From: a virus
Length of the DNA stretch: 49,453 nucleotides
Strand: one strand, 5' to 3'
Virus record (IMG/VR): IMGVR_UViG_3300010412_000044
Location: 1-49,453 of that record
Positions 1-9,439 of this stretch are shown in pieces. The translations under genes and the position numbers were made by a program. Within the stretch, counting starts at the first letter, position 1. Every line of letters begins with the position of its first letter. The notes below the pieces were generated by a model. That model saw only the letters and a list, made by a program, of their open reading frames with translations, was not told the DNA's origin and did not search any database.

Positions 1-1
1 T

Positions 2-1045
2 GGTAACACTTATACCATCACCGCAGGCGGAGCAGGACGCGCATTCGACCAGCATTTCAATATAGGTGACCTGATCACGCTAACTGGCACCTCATTGAAT
101 GATGGATGGTACAGGGTGCAGGACACTCCAAATTCGACCACCTTGGTTTTGAAGCCGTGGGCTAACCTCGCGACCGAAAATTTGACAGGGACCCCCGTTA
201 CGGTAACCGCCGGTCTTAGAGTACTCCAGAATGAGGACGCTTTCGCCAATGAGCCTCTTGCAGTGGACTTCGAATCGTTTTTCGATATTGCCAATTTGTC
301 CAACAGACAGCAATACATGTCGAATACCATTTCAGCCTCTACAGCTACACAGACGTTCACTGAGAATTCGACAACCCTTCCGTATGACTTCACCGATTTC
401 TTCCAGATTGGTGACACCATCTATGTAAGCGCAGGAAGGTTCAACAATGGGTATCACACTGTTGTAAACGTGACCGCCACTACACTGGTGGTCGATGGAA
501 CAATCACCAAGACCCATGGTGTCCTTTATAGCTACAATCAGCTATTCGAATTGTATCCATACTTGGATAATAATTGGTCTGGCGTGCAATTGTCAGTCCA
601 AGAATATGATCTGGAATACATAAATAATTACGGGTTTGGACGTACATGGGCATGGCAGGAACTGAACCGTGAAGCAAACGGCGTTCTTATCTCTGAGTGG
701 GAATCCCTTATCATTGGCGACTTTGATGCCAATGCTACTTCACGCTTTGGATTCATTGACTCCAGTGAAATCACCATCGGTGTTGACTATGGTGGCATTT
801 CATTCAACAATGCAAACCCAGATACGATTACGAAGGCGGGTGGATGGTCATTCGTTGATAGCACTGCTGTAGGTGCGCCTTGGATTCAGGCTGGGGATTA
901 CATTACTATCTCTGGCTCAACGCTCAACGATGGAAGATACCTTGTGGCGAATGTCACTGCAAACAGTATCACGTTGGATGCAGGAGAAACACTCACTGCC
1001 GACACGGGCGAAACATGCACAATCACTAGTGAAAGACTGGTATAA
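2..1045 (+). CDS. Baseplate protein at the gp7 position, C-terminal part (5' truncated)
   Basis: The frame is open from the first bases of the window, so only the C-terminal ~347 residues are present; the TTG at 95 is not a convincing start. The protein carries three copies of a beta-rich module with the pattern 'GD-I-ITGS--NDG-Y-V--VT---I-L', at about 2-225, 333-520 and 818-1040. Between copies two and three is a tyrosine/tryptophan-rich stretch (about 535-770) ending in an IGDFD motif followed by a Phe-Gly-Phe. The position immediately before gp8 is that of T4 gp7, a baseplate wedge subunit. That assignment rests on gene order and I did not recognise a gp7 signature directly. A late promoter overlaps the stop codon. 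Confidence 0.6.
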   Translation, partial: GNTYTITAGGAGRAFDQHFNIGDLITLTGTSLNDGWYRVQDTPNSTTLVLKPWANLATENLTGTPVTVTAGLRVLQNEDAFANEPLAVDFESFFDIANLSNRQQYMSNTISASTATQTFTENSTTLPYDFTDFFQIGDTIYVSAGRFNNGYHTVVNVTATTLVVDGTITKTHGVLYSYNQLFELYPYLDNNWSGVQLSVQEYDLEYINNYGFGRTWAWQELNREANGVLISEWESLIIGDFDANATSRFGFIDSSEITIGVDYGGISFNNANPDTITKAGGWSFVDSTAVGAPWIQAGDYITISGSTLNDGRYLVANVTANSITLDAGETLTADTGETCTITSERLV

Positions 1046-1048
1046 ATA
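1041..1048 (+). promoter_or_regulatory. T4-type late promoter (exact TATAAATA) before gp8
   Basis: The exact octamer TATAAATA overlaps the stop codon of the upstream gene and lies 24 bases before the ATG at 1072. T4 late promoters have this single -10 element and are read by RNA polymerase with the phage sigma factor gp55. Transcription would begin a few bases downstream, giving a short leader that contains the AGGA Shine-Dalgarno at 1061-1064. Confidence 0.75.
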
Positions 1049-1071
1049 GGATTAACAAATAGGAACTGAAC

Positions 1072-1129
1072 ATGCCTAAAATTCTCACAACGGCCGCATG
1101 ACGCAGGTGGTACAGATCGTATCTACATG
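1072..1129 (+). other. Probable 5' end of the gp8 gene in the other frame (+1 shift at GCA-TGA-C)
   Basis: An ATG at 1072, eight bases after AGGA, opens nine codons (MPKILTTAA) and stops at TGA 1099-1101. Shifting +1 just before that stop joins it to the frame of the gp8 body through HDAGGTDRIY. The joined peptide aligns with the start of the gp8 fold: RIYMGLG corresponds to TIFITFG in T4 gp8. The body frame has no ATG, GTG or TTG between its upstream stop at 1067 and the ATG at 1127, and that ATG has no Shine-Dalgarno. A programmed shift or a one-base sequence error would both fit. The TGA-C context is the same as in the RF2 frameshift site. Confidence 0.55.
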
Positions 1130-2059
1130 GGTCTGGGTAATGCAGGTGGTGAATGGACAACTCCAAGTGTACCAGATACCCCGCTAGACTGTTATCAGGA
1201 CGCGCAAAACTTCTGGCAGAATATTATTGGTGCTGGACAGATTTCAGCCGCCAACGATACGGACTTACTTGTGCCACGTAAAACGTGGACCTCAGGTAAC
1301 TCATACGTTGTCCCTGATGAAACCAATGAAGTCGGTTCGGGTACGTTGGATAACGCCAATGGGCGCAACTTCTACGTGTGCAACACCGAGGCGTCACCAA
1401 AGGTGTACAAACTGCTGACTGCGGGTGGCGGAACGTCAACAGAAGAACCCACCCATACGACTCCCGAAGGGGCGACCCCTGCTCCAGCGACCGAGTCTGA
1501 CGGCTATCAGTGGGCGTATTTGTATACGATTGGTGTTGGCGGTGACGTACCCAATTCAATGTTGACACAATCTTGGATGCCCGTGCCTTCTAGTGCCGCG
1601 GCATACACAAACGGTGACGCAACAGTAACGCAGGGTGTTCTTCGACAGGGTGATGACTCCGATGGTACATATGGTCAGTATCCCGCATCGAAGATTTTCC
1701 AATGTTTGACGGCGGGTGCTACTACCTCGGGTGCTTCGCTGGCAGAAGACTCGGCAAATACGTGGGTTGAGTGGCAAGCGGATCATACGTTGGGTGCATA
1801 CTATGTTGGATGTACGTTGGCGTTCCCCGATTCGGCGGGTACGGGAGGCATCATTGCAAACGTTGAGTATCGTCAGGTTGCAATTTTGCGAAATCCAAAA
1901 AATTCGTCGGGGGACAGATTGACGGCACAATGGGTTGGATCAGCGTGGGAATCATACCTGACGTTGACCAGAGATGTTGTGATGACAATCGACAATCGTA
2001 CCACAGTAACCCGTACCGCTGGACAAACAGAGACAGTAAGAACAATTCTGGAATTCTAA
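1127..2059 (+). CDS. gp8: Baseplate wedge subunit gp8-like
   Basis: This is a structural component of the baseplate wedge, which in T4 bridges gp6, gp7 and gp10. I recognise gp8 by the order of its landmarks: IYMGLGN near the start, LLVPRKTWTSG (T4 has VIPRRDWG), the 'GYQWAYLYTI' segment (T4 GYVWEYLFEI), 'RQVAILRNP' (T4 RQISIITNP), and the C-terminal 'QTETVRTILEF' (T4 QTEEINILFTF). At 310 residues plus about 18 in the shifted leader it matches T4 gp8 (334). The start used here is the first ATG in the long frame; the real start is more likely 1072 with a +1 frameshift. It ends three bases before the next gene. Confidence 0.85.
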   Translation: MGLGNAGGEWTTPSVPDTPLDCYQDAQNFWQNIIGAGQISAANDTDLLVPRKTWTSGNSYVVPDETNEVGSGTLDNANGRNFYVCNTEASPKVYKLLTAGGGTSTEEPTHTTPEGATPAPATESDGYQWAYLYTIGVGGDVPNSMLTQSWMPVPSSAAAYTNGDATVTQGVLRQGDDSDGTYGQYPASKIFQCLTAGATTSGASLAEDSANTWVEWQADHTLGAYYVGCTLAFPDSAGTGGIIANVEYRQVAILRNPKNSSGDRLTAQWVGSAWESYLTLTRDVVMTIDNRTTVTRTAGQTETVRTILEF

Positions 2060-2062
2060 TTC

Positions 2063-5000
2063 ATGGCTGATTACACAACCAAAGATTTCAACGTTACCCC
2101 ATACAGGGACGACTTTGTTTTCTATCGCAACTTTCTACGCATTCTATTCAAGCCAGCCGCGGCTGTACAGGCACGCGAACTGACACAGTTGCAGACCGCC
2201 GCTCAGTGGCAGATGCAACAGTTGGCGAATCACATCTTCAAAGATGGTTCGCCCGTTTCTGGTGCCGAAATCAAGGTCACCAAAAACGCGCCATACATTG
2301 AAGTAGAATTGCAGGATATCACACAGGTCGGTACTTCGACGCAGATCAGCGGCAATGCTGCTGAACTGGTTGGACAGTACATTCAGGGCTGGGATGGTAG
2401 CGCAGGCGGCACAGCTTCGAACCCATCTGGCCCGCTGGCTAAAGTTATTGCGGTTGATAACATCGGTGGCTCACCAGCAAAGGTACGCTTGCAGTTGGAT
2501 TACGTAGGTGGTCAATTCACTACGAATAATGCACTGATCAGCGGTCACTTCATGACGGTGAATTACAACGACAACGATGCCACCGATTTCCCTACAAAGT
2601 ATCAGACCTCTTACCTTGCTGCAACTGACAACATTTCTGGCATTGGTACAGGTATGCGCGCCAACGTTTCGGAAGGTGTTGTGTGGATCAACGGGTTCTT
2701 CTGTGCTGTGCTACCTCAGGTGGCATTCATTACGAAGACGGGCACCACGGGTACGTTTGTTGTTGGTTATGAATATCGTGAAGTAACGCTTACGGCCAAC
2801 GACACAACAGAACTTGACCCAGTGACGGCTGTTATTCTCGGTAACGAAATCAAGGATAACGCAACAGGTTCAAACAATGACGCGCCGGGTGCTGATCGTT
2901 ACATGGTAGAGGTTATGTTGACCTCTTACACAGATGGCACTCAGCCTAGCGAATTCCACCAAGTAATGAAGATCACCAATGGTGAGGTTGAGCAGAAACT
3001 TGAGAAGCCTGCCTACTCGGACATTCTTGATCTTTTGGCAAAGCGCACTTATGATGAATCTGGCAACTACACTGTTGAACCATTTTCACTGACTTCTGCC
3101 TACCAGTCAGGATCGAACTTCAATTACATGCTGGGTGCCGGGCGCGCCTATGCGTTTGGCTTTGAGCGTGAAAATCTGCTGCCATTGCCTATCTCAGCAT
3201 CGAAGCCGCGCACAACAAGAGATTACGCACCTGCGGCAATTTCTGCACTGTTTGGAACATACGTGCGTGAACGTGTGACTCCGGGAGTGGCGGTATTCGC
3301 CCCTGCTGATGTTAATGACACACCAAACACGATCACTATTCCGGGTCATAACTTTGAGAATGGTGACAAAGTTACCTACAGCAATGAAGGTAACACTTCG
3401 ATTACAGGTCCAACTTCTGGTAACGATTATTACATTATCAAGATCGATGACAATACATTGGCATTGGCGACAACGGCTGCAAACGCAACAGCTAAAACCA
3501 AGTTGACAATTGCTACTGGTTCAGGTACGGGCGATGGTCACTCATTGACCCCTGTTGGTGTTGAAACTCTAGGTGCATTCGACCCGACACTACCAACAAC
3601 TGTTTATCTCATGTCTGGTTTCTACGGAGTGGGTGAGCAAGTTGGTACGGTTAGGGTATTCATGCTTGACGATGACAACGGCCGCGTTCGCCTGTATCTC
3701 GCAGATAACAGGGAACTTGTTACCGACCTGCAAAGCACACGCTCAATCTGTGCTGTTGGTACAGGCTCGCCTAGTGCAACGGACGCATACGTAAACATTG
3801 AAGCGTTTACACCAAACAACATGACAGGCTACAATCAGCCAATCATTCAGTTGCAGCCTCATGTCAAGGAGTTGACCAATCTTGATTATGATCTGATTGT
3901 CAAGATTCCAAATATCAGCACTGTTGGTGCATTCACATTGACTGTTCCAGAAGCAGGTGATACTTTCTTCAATGATGAATATGCATCAATGATATTCGCC
4001 GTTAATACATCGACGGGTGTTGTTGCTGATTCACTGACATGTCTTGGAACAAACCCAACTGGTGGTGCAACTGGAACAATCACGGCTGACACTGATCATG
4101 GGTTGACTGGTAATCATGACTTTTACATGCATGTCAATCGCCCATCTTCAACCCCAAGGTCGAAGACGCTACAGCTTTCATCTGCATTTGACAGAACTGT
4201 AGGTGGCTCAAACACAACCGAAATCATTTTCAATAACGTTGCTGGTGACTGGACGGCAGGCGCTGGTCCGTATTGGGATGTTATTGCTATTGAGTCTGTC
4301 ATTGAAGACCCGAATGGTGCACCTGTTGATATTACAGACCAATGTACGCTAAATGTCAACCAGAAAGATTTCTACTACGGGTACTCTTCTATTACAGGCC
4401 CGTTTGATGCCAACACGGAATATCGTTTCCAGATTCATTACTTCTCTTGGGGCGCAACGGGTGATTACTTCACCATGAATTCATATGCACTCGGCTCTTC
4501 TACGCTTTATGGCGATCTTGAAGAGTTGAAGGCGAACATGCCAAGCTACACAAATGAAGCTGGCACCAAGAAGTGGAACCTGCGTGACGTTATCGATTTC
4601 CGCAAGTCAGAAAATGAACTGACCACTACGGCAAGAGAACTGGTTGTTCCTTACAGCACATTGAATGCAACCTACAGTCACTATCTGCCTAGGCGCGATA
4701 AGGTCTGGGTTGATAGGGATGGACGTTTTGGTGTGTCTGAGGGTATCGCAGAAGAAAATCCAAAGAGCCCACCAGATAAAGCGGGCACCATGACACTGTT
4801 CACTTCGCTACTTCTACCATACCTGTACGATCCTGATCCAGAAACCGTTTACGGTGCTGATCAGGTTGCTATTCAGCGTGTGGAGAATAAGAACTACACG
4901 ATGTTGGACATTCGCCACCTTGATCACCGCATTGCAAATCTGGAAGAGTACTCTTCTGAACTACAGCTTGAAATGGAAGCTTATTCAGATACGGTTGTTG

Positions 5001-8000
5001 ACTCTGCTGGAATGACTCGCGGCAAGAATGGTATCTTCGTTGACAACTTCAAGAATCACACCAAGGGTAACGTGTTCGAACCAACCTACCGTTGCTCTAT
5101 GGATAACATCGAAGGTGCGCTACACTGCCCGTATGAAATGAATCATATTGATTTCGAATACGATACGGATTCGGCTGTAGCAAGTTCACAACAGAACACC
5201 TCCGAAAAATTGGCACCTTGGGATCATGTCATTACACTTGGTGTTCTGTCAACCCCAACATGGGTTTCACAGCCTTATGCAACTGAGTGGATGAACATCA
5301 ACCCATTTGCAGTTACGACATGGGCTGGTGAAATTCTGATGAACCCGGCTTCTGACACTTGGGTTGAAACCCAGTACGCTCCGGCGGCTCAGGTTCACGA
5401 CCCAGAAGAAGCGGCTCGTATTCTTGCATTGTATCTACGCACGGATGCGGGCATCCCGAATTGGGGTGCATGGCAAACCCAGATCATTGGCGTTGACGTT
5501 ACAACATCAACCCGTAACGGAACATGGAGATCGGGTGGTAGAAGTGGGGCTGCCGTGGTGCGCGACACCACGACAACAACCACCGAGCGTTCAACCAGAA
5601 CTGGTACGATTGTTGTGCAAAGTGGAACAGATATCGTTACTCAGGATATGGGTGAGCGTGTCATTGACGTTTCTAGCATTCCTTGGATGCGCCCAATTGA
5701 TATCGAATTCGAAGCATTCGGATTGCGCCCATCTGTGGCTGTCGTGCCTTACTTTGCTGACACTGACGTTTCGGCCTATGTAACATGGGATGGTGCAAAC
5801 CCCGGAGGTGTTGCTAAGACCAACGGCTATGTTCGTGGTATTCTGAGCATCCCGGCTAAGACTTTCCGTACCGGTAAAAACGTATTGACGCTGAAAGATG
5901 CACCAAGCCAGCCAACAAGCATTGCGTCTACCGAGTTCAATGCACAAGGTACATTGTACACTCGCCAGCAACAGATTCTTTCTGTTGAGGTGCCTGTTTA
6001 CACCACAAGGGCTATTTCGGAGAATCGTGACCGCACAACATCTTCAACTGAAACTACGTTTGTGCGCTGGCGCGACCCGATTGCCCAGACTATTCTGGTT
6101 GAAGATGAAGGCGGTATCTTCTTGTCTGGTATCGATGTATACTTCTACAGTAAGGATCGTTACCTGCCAGTATCACTATACATTGTTGAGACTATCGCGG
6201 GCGTACCGGGACAGAAGATCGTACCTTACTCAATGGTTACGGTCGAAGCTGACGATGTTGTTGCAACGAAATGGAATAATTCACTGAAACAGGTTGAGTA
6301 TAGCGGGCATCATTACAATACAGAAGGTACGGTGCTTGCACACTCCGATGGCGACCCAGTTTCTGGTTCACCAACTGACTTCGTACCGACCTCATTTAAT
6401 TTTAGTGACCCAATCTATCTGAAAGAAGGCGTTGAATATGCATTCGTGTTGTTGTCAAATAGCAACAATTACAACGCATACATTTCTCGCATGGGTAACT
6501 TCAACATCATTCCAGAAGTGGGTGAAGATATCGGCGTTGGTGTTGACAAACAGCCGCACCTTGGCTCGCTGTTGAAGTCACAGAACACAAGCACATGGAC
6601 CCCTGATCAGTATGCGGATATCAAGTTTGACATTCGCCGTTGCGAGTTCGATACGGGTGCTTCGGCTCTGTACATGAGAACAAAGGGCCAGTGGGATTAC
6701 TTTGATTCGACTGCAACATACGTGTCTGGTGATGAGATTATCTTTGATCACGGTACTGATGGTCTATCTGTTTACCAGTGTATTTCTAGCACAAGTGCTG
6801 GAGAAAGCCCACAGACAACCCCTGCAAAATGGGTACGCATTGACGATGGTTTCTTCCTTGCAACCTCTTTGAACATTGCAAGCGATGAATTGATTATCAA
6901 TGGTACGTCTATTGCAAGGCAGTACTTGTTTGACCCGGATGTAACTTGGATCGATTACACCAACAAGGAAACAATTGATCTTGAGACTCAGGAAACAATC
7001 GAACTGTACACTGACGAATTGACACAGAACCCACGCGCAGGTAATAATGCATACCATGTCAACCTGAAAGTTCAGATGGCATCAACTGATTCCAAGTTGT
7101 CGCCTGTTATTAACAAGAATCGCACATTCGCGGCTGTTATTAACAATCTTGTACGCACTCCAGATGCCGATGCACCAGCCGGTGCTACAAAGGACTCAGG
7201 TGAGTACATTTCTGAAACAACCCAGTTGAAAGAAAACGCTTCATCATTGAAGGTGTTGATTGATGCGGCTCTACCAGATACAAACGCCATGGTTGTTCCG
7301 AAGTATCGCATTTTGAAAGAAGATGTGCGTTACGTCAATTGCGACCCGGCGCTTACTGTTGGAGTTCAGAATGAACCTAGCCTACATACTGCATTGAAAG
7401 ACCAGTGGTGCTATGTTTACCACTTTGACATGAATCTGGGTACGGGCGGCTCTACCCCTGCGGCATGGGAGCCACAGGATACGGTAATTGTCGATGGTGT
7501 TGATGTAGATAATGAAAGGGTTTATTTGTCAGGCGTATCAGACCCGAATAACTTTGTTGCGAAATCTGGATTGGGTTACACTAACCCATGGATCATGATC
7601 ACCAATGAACCAGACATTCTGACAAGCGAAATCAAGGTCTACGATGTTACTGATACCACAACAGGTGTTGCCGATGGTAACTACGTCTTCAACCCAACAG
7701 ACTACAACCTGTATCAGAATGTGTCTGGTGCCACGACATTCTCTGAGCCATCCGCAACAGGAACGGCTTGGAGACTAGTACCTGCACTTCTTGTTGACGG
7801 TGCAATTGCATTTGACACCGATGTTGAATGGCGTGAAATGGAACAGGTTGGAACTGTCAACCCATCGGTTGACACAACCCAGTTTGTTGAGTATGAATTT
7901 GAGCCGAAGATTAGCATATCTGAGGAATTTGATAACTTTGCAGTCAAGGTCGAAATGTACTCTGGTGATGCTGTCAATGTCCCAGTATGCAAACGACTAA

Positions 8001-8020
8001 GAGTAATAGCGGTGGATTAA
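2063..8020 (+). CDS. Giant DUF4815 baseplate/virion protein at the gp10 position
   Basis: This 1985-residue virion protein begins with the DUF4815 signature: 'AVQARELTQLQ' at residues 34-44 followed by 'ANHIFKDGS'. Other landmarks typical of the large T4-superfamily proteins of this type follow in order. They include a GHNFENGD...YYII beta-module near residue 430, 'HRIANLEEYSSELQLE' near 955, a 'PWMRPIDIEFEAFGLRPS' segment near 1206, 'FRTGKNVLTL' near 1268, and 'DPIAQTILVEDEGGIFLSGIDV' split around 1337-1360. Gene order (directly after gp8) puts it where T4 has gp9 and gp10, and no separate gp9 is present. It probably forms the baseplate periphery that carries the fibres; the exact role is inference. 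No clear Shine-Dalgarno beyond weak purines precedes it, so it is likely translated by coupling to gp8. Confidence 0.8.
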   Translation: MADYTTKDFNVTPYRDDFVFYRNFLRILFKPAAAVQARELTQLQTAAQWQMQQLANHIFKDGSPVSGAEIKVTKNAPYIEVELQDITQVGTSTQISGNAAELVGQYIQGWDGSAGGTASNPSGPLAKVIAVDNIGGSPAKVRLQLDYVGGQFTTNNALISGHFMTVNYNDNDATDFPTKYQTSYLAATDNISGIGTGMRANVSEGVVWINGFFCAVLPQVAFITKTGTTGTFVVGYEYREVTLTANDTTELDPVTAVILGNEIKDNATGSNNDAPGADRYMVEVMLTSYTDGTQPSEFHQVMKITNGEVEQKLEKPAYSDILDLLAKRTYDESGNYTVEPFSLTSAYQSGSNFNYMLGAGRAYAFGFERENLLPLPISASKPRTTRDYAPAAISALFGTYVRERVTPGVAVFAPADVNDTPNTITIPGHNFENGDKVTYSNEGNTSITGPTSGNDYYIIKIDDNTLALATTAANATAKTKLTIATGSGTGDGHSLTPVGVETLGAFDPTLPTTVYLMSGFYGVGEQVGTVRVFMLDDDNGRVRLYLADNRELVTDLQSTRSICAVGTGSPSATDAYVNIEAFTPNNMTGYNQPIIQLQPHVKELTNLDYDLIVKIPNISTVGAFTLTVPEAGDTFFNDEYASMIFAVNTSTGVVADSLTCLGTNPTGGATGTITADTDHGLTGNHDFYMHVNRPSSTPRSKTLQLSSAFDRTVGGSNTTEIIFNNVAGDWTAGAGPYWDVIAIESVIEDPNGAPVDITDQCTLNVNQKDFYYGYSSITGPFDANTEYRFQIHYFSWGATGDYFTMNSYALGSSTLYGDLEELKANMPSYTNEAGTKKWNLRDVIDFRKSENELTTTARELVVPYSTLNATYSHYLPRRDKVWVDRDGRFGVSEGIAEENPKSPPDKAGTMTLFTSLLLPYLYDPDPETVYGADQVAIQRVENKNYTMLDIRHLDHRIANLEEYSSELQLEMEAYSDTVVDSAGMTRGKNGIFVDNFKNHTKGNVFEPTYRCSMDNIEGALHCPYEMNHIDFEYDTDSAVASSQQNTSEKLAPWDHVITLGVLSTPTWVSQPYATEWMNINPFAVTTWAGEILMNPASDTWVETQYAPAAQVHDPEEAARILALYLRTDAGIPNWGAWQTQIIGVDVTTSTRNGTWRSGGRSGAAVVRDTTTTTTERSTRTGTIVVQSGTDIVTQDMGERVIDVSSIPWMRPIDIEFEAFGLRPSVAVVPYFADTDVSAYVTWDGANPGGVAKTNGYVRGILSIPAKTFRTGKNVLTLKDAPSQPTSIASTEFNAQGTLYTRQQQILSVEVPVYTTRAISENRDRTTSSTETTFVRWRDPIAQTILVEDEGGIFLSGIDVYFYSKDRYLPVSLYIVETIAGVPGQKIVPYSMVTVEADDVVATKWNNSLKQVEYSGHHYNTEGTVLAHSDGDPVSGSPTDFVPTSFNFSDPIYLKEGVEYAFVLLSNSNNYNAYISRMGNFNIIPEVGEDIGVGVDKQPHLGSLLKSQNTSTWTPDQYADIKFDIRRCEFDTGASALYMRTKGQWDYFDSTATYVSGDEIIFDHGTDGLSVYQCISSTSAGESPQTTPAKWVRIDDGFFLATSLNIASDELIINGTSIARQYLFDPDVTWIDYTNKETIDLETQETIELYTDELTQNPRAGNNAYHVNLKVQMASTDSKLSPVINKNRTFAAVINNLVRTPDADAPAGATKDSGEYISETTQLKENASSLKVLIDAALPDTNAMVVPKYRILKEDVRYVNCDPALTVGVQNEPSLHTALKDQWCYVYHFDMNLGTGGSTPAAWEPQDTVIVDGVDVDNERVYLSGVSDPNNFVAKSGLGYTNPWIMITNEPDILTSEIKVYDVTDTTTGVADGNYVFNPTDYNLYQNVSGATTFSEPSATGTAWRLVPALLVDGAIAFDTDVEWREMEQVGTVNPSVDTTQFVEYEFEPKISISEEFDNFAVKVEMYSGDAVNVPVCKRLRVIAVD

Positions 8021-8021
8021 G

Positions 8022-8171
8022 ATGCCAAAACCAACACCACGTAGAGAAAGAATTCGTTCACAAGGTAAGAATTATCGCCAAGAAATTCAGGCGAGTAAAA
8101 TTCGCAAGATGGCGCGCGACCTAAATAAAATGGAGAAGCGTCTGAAAGACCTTGAGGACAAAGCGAAATAA
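8022..8171 (+). CDS. Small basic coiled-coil protein (49 aa)
   Basis: This short open frame starts two bases after the stop of the giant gene and ends 16 bases before the next start, so it fills the gap exactly. The product is rich in Arg and Lys (MPKPTPRRERIRSQGKNYRQ at the N-terminus) with a heptad-like C-terminal helix (MARDLNKMEKRLKDLEDKAK). I do not recognise the family. Position suggests a small virion or fibre-associated protein. It is likely translated by coupling, because no good Shine-Dalgarno lies in the overlapping end of the giant gene. Confidence 0.7.
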   Translation: MPKPTPRRERIRSQGKNYRQEIQASKIRKMARDLNKMEKRLKDLEDKAK

Positions 8172-8187
8172 TAAAGAGGAATAACGA

Positions 8188-9423
8188 ATGGCCAAGCCAT
8201 CAACAGTAGCTTCAAGCGATACATTTGCAACATGGCGTGCCGCATTCAATACGCTTCTAGGTCAAGCACCAGAAGTTGTTGAATCGCCGTCTAGCAACCC
8301 ACCTTCTAATAGTACGGGTTACGAAGACGGTACATTGTGGATTCGTCAAGACACTAACATTGCGTGGATTCTCGTTCACACGGATGCGGCTGCTGCTGTC
8401 TGGACTCAGCTAGGTGCAACACCGGGTGCTTTGAAAGATGATGGTACTGTACCATTGGCTGCAAACTGGGATGCGGGTTCATATTACATTCAAGCATTGC
8501 GTTTCATTTCTGATGTAACAACAGGCACGGCACCACTTACTGTATCTTCGACAACCCTATGTTCGAACCTTAATGCTGATTTGCTTGACGGTCTTCAAGC
8601 AACCGATCTGAATTCTATTCTCTGGACACAAGACACAGCCGATTCCGATCAATCCGTTGCTGCTGGTGACAAGAAGATTGTAAGTGGTCTGACAACAGCA
8701 AGGTCGAGGAATCTACCAGCTACATTCGCAACAACAGATAGAGATATTGTCATTATCAATAGTTCAGGTTTTGGTATCAACGTTGTTCCGAATACAGGTG
8801 ATAACATTGTATCTAATGGTATCGATCTTGGTGCAAGTAACTCTATGGGCCTATCGCCCGGTACTGCTGTTCGCCTGATTCCTTCTGTAGCAAACGCGAC
8901 TTGGGTTGCTATTACTTCTGGTAACCCATATTACATTCCACATACTAGCATTGAACAGTTTACAGCCTATACGTTATTCATGAATAACACGGCTGGTACT
9001 GCTGGACCAACTGATACTAAGATTTCTTCGTTGACGGAAGAAGCAACCCCGGCGTCTGGCGACTGGTTGCTAGGTGAAGAATCTGGTGGTGCGCTTCGTA
9101 AGTTCAATGTGGCTAACATTGCACCTCAGGCTGACTCTATCAGCAACACACAGTTGGCCAATATGGCGGCGTACACGATCAAGCTACGCAACGCAGGTAC
9201 AACGGGTGATCCGGGTGACGTTAAGATTTCCGCACTAACTACAGAAGCCGCGCCTACTGCGGGTGACTACCTACTAATGGAAGAATCAGGCGGCGCATTG
9301 CGTAAGGTTGATTTTGGTTGGTTCGGTAGCATTGCAACAAAAGATTACTGGGCCGGAACGCAGGCCGCATATGACGGAATTGGTACGCCTGACGCAAATA
9401 CGATTTACTTCATCACTGGATAA
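8188..9423 (+). CDS. Tail fibre / hinge-type adhesin
   Basis: This is a 411-residue protein with a strong GAGG Shine-Dalgarno ten bases before the ATG. The N-terminal 110 residues contain the 'GTLWIRQDTN-AWIL' type of beta-hairpin seen at the base of phage fibres. The motif LNADLLDGL near residue 128 is a hallmark of many tail-fibre proteins. Two paralogous segments follow, each with 'KISxLTxEAxPxxGDxLLxEESGGALRK' spacing (about residues 278-312 and 347-380), so the C-terminal half is an internal duplication. It ends 'GTPDANTIYFITG', another common phage fibre ending. Role: a receptor-binding or connector fibre attached to the baseplate; the receptor is unknown. Confidence 0.7.
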   Translation: MAKPSTVASSDTFATWRAAFNTLLGQAPEVVESPSSNPPSNSTGYEDGTLWIRQDTNIAWILVHTDAAAAVWTQLGATPGALKDDGTVPLAANWDAGSYYIQALRFISDVTTGTAPLTVSSTTLCSNLNADLLDGLQATDLNSILWTQDTADSDQSVAAGDKKIVSGLTTARSRNLPATFATTDRDIVIINSSGFGINVVPNTGDNIVSNGIDLGASNSMGLSPGTAVRLIPSVANATWVAITSGNPYYIPHTSIEQFTAYTLFMNNTAGTAGPTDTKISSLTEEATPASGDWLLGEESGGALRKFNVANIAPQADSISNTQLANMAAYTIKLRNAGTTGDPGDVKISALTTEAAPTAGDYLLMEESGGALRKVDFGWFGSIATKDYWAGTQAAYDGIGTPDANTIYFITG

Positions 9424-9439
9424 TTGATGGTCTTATATT

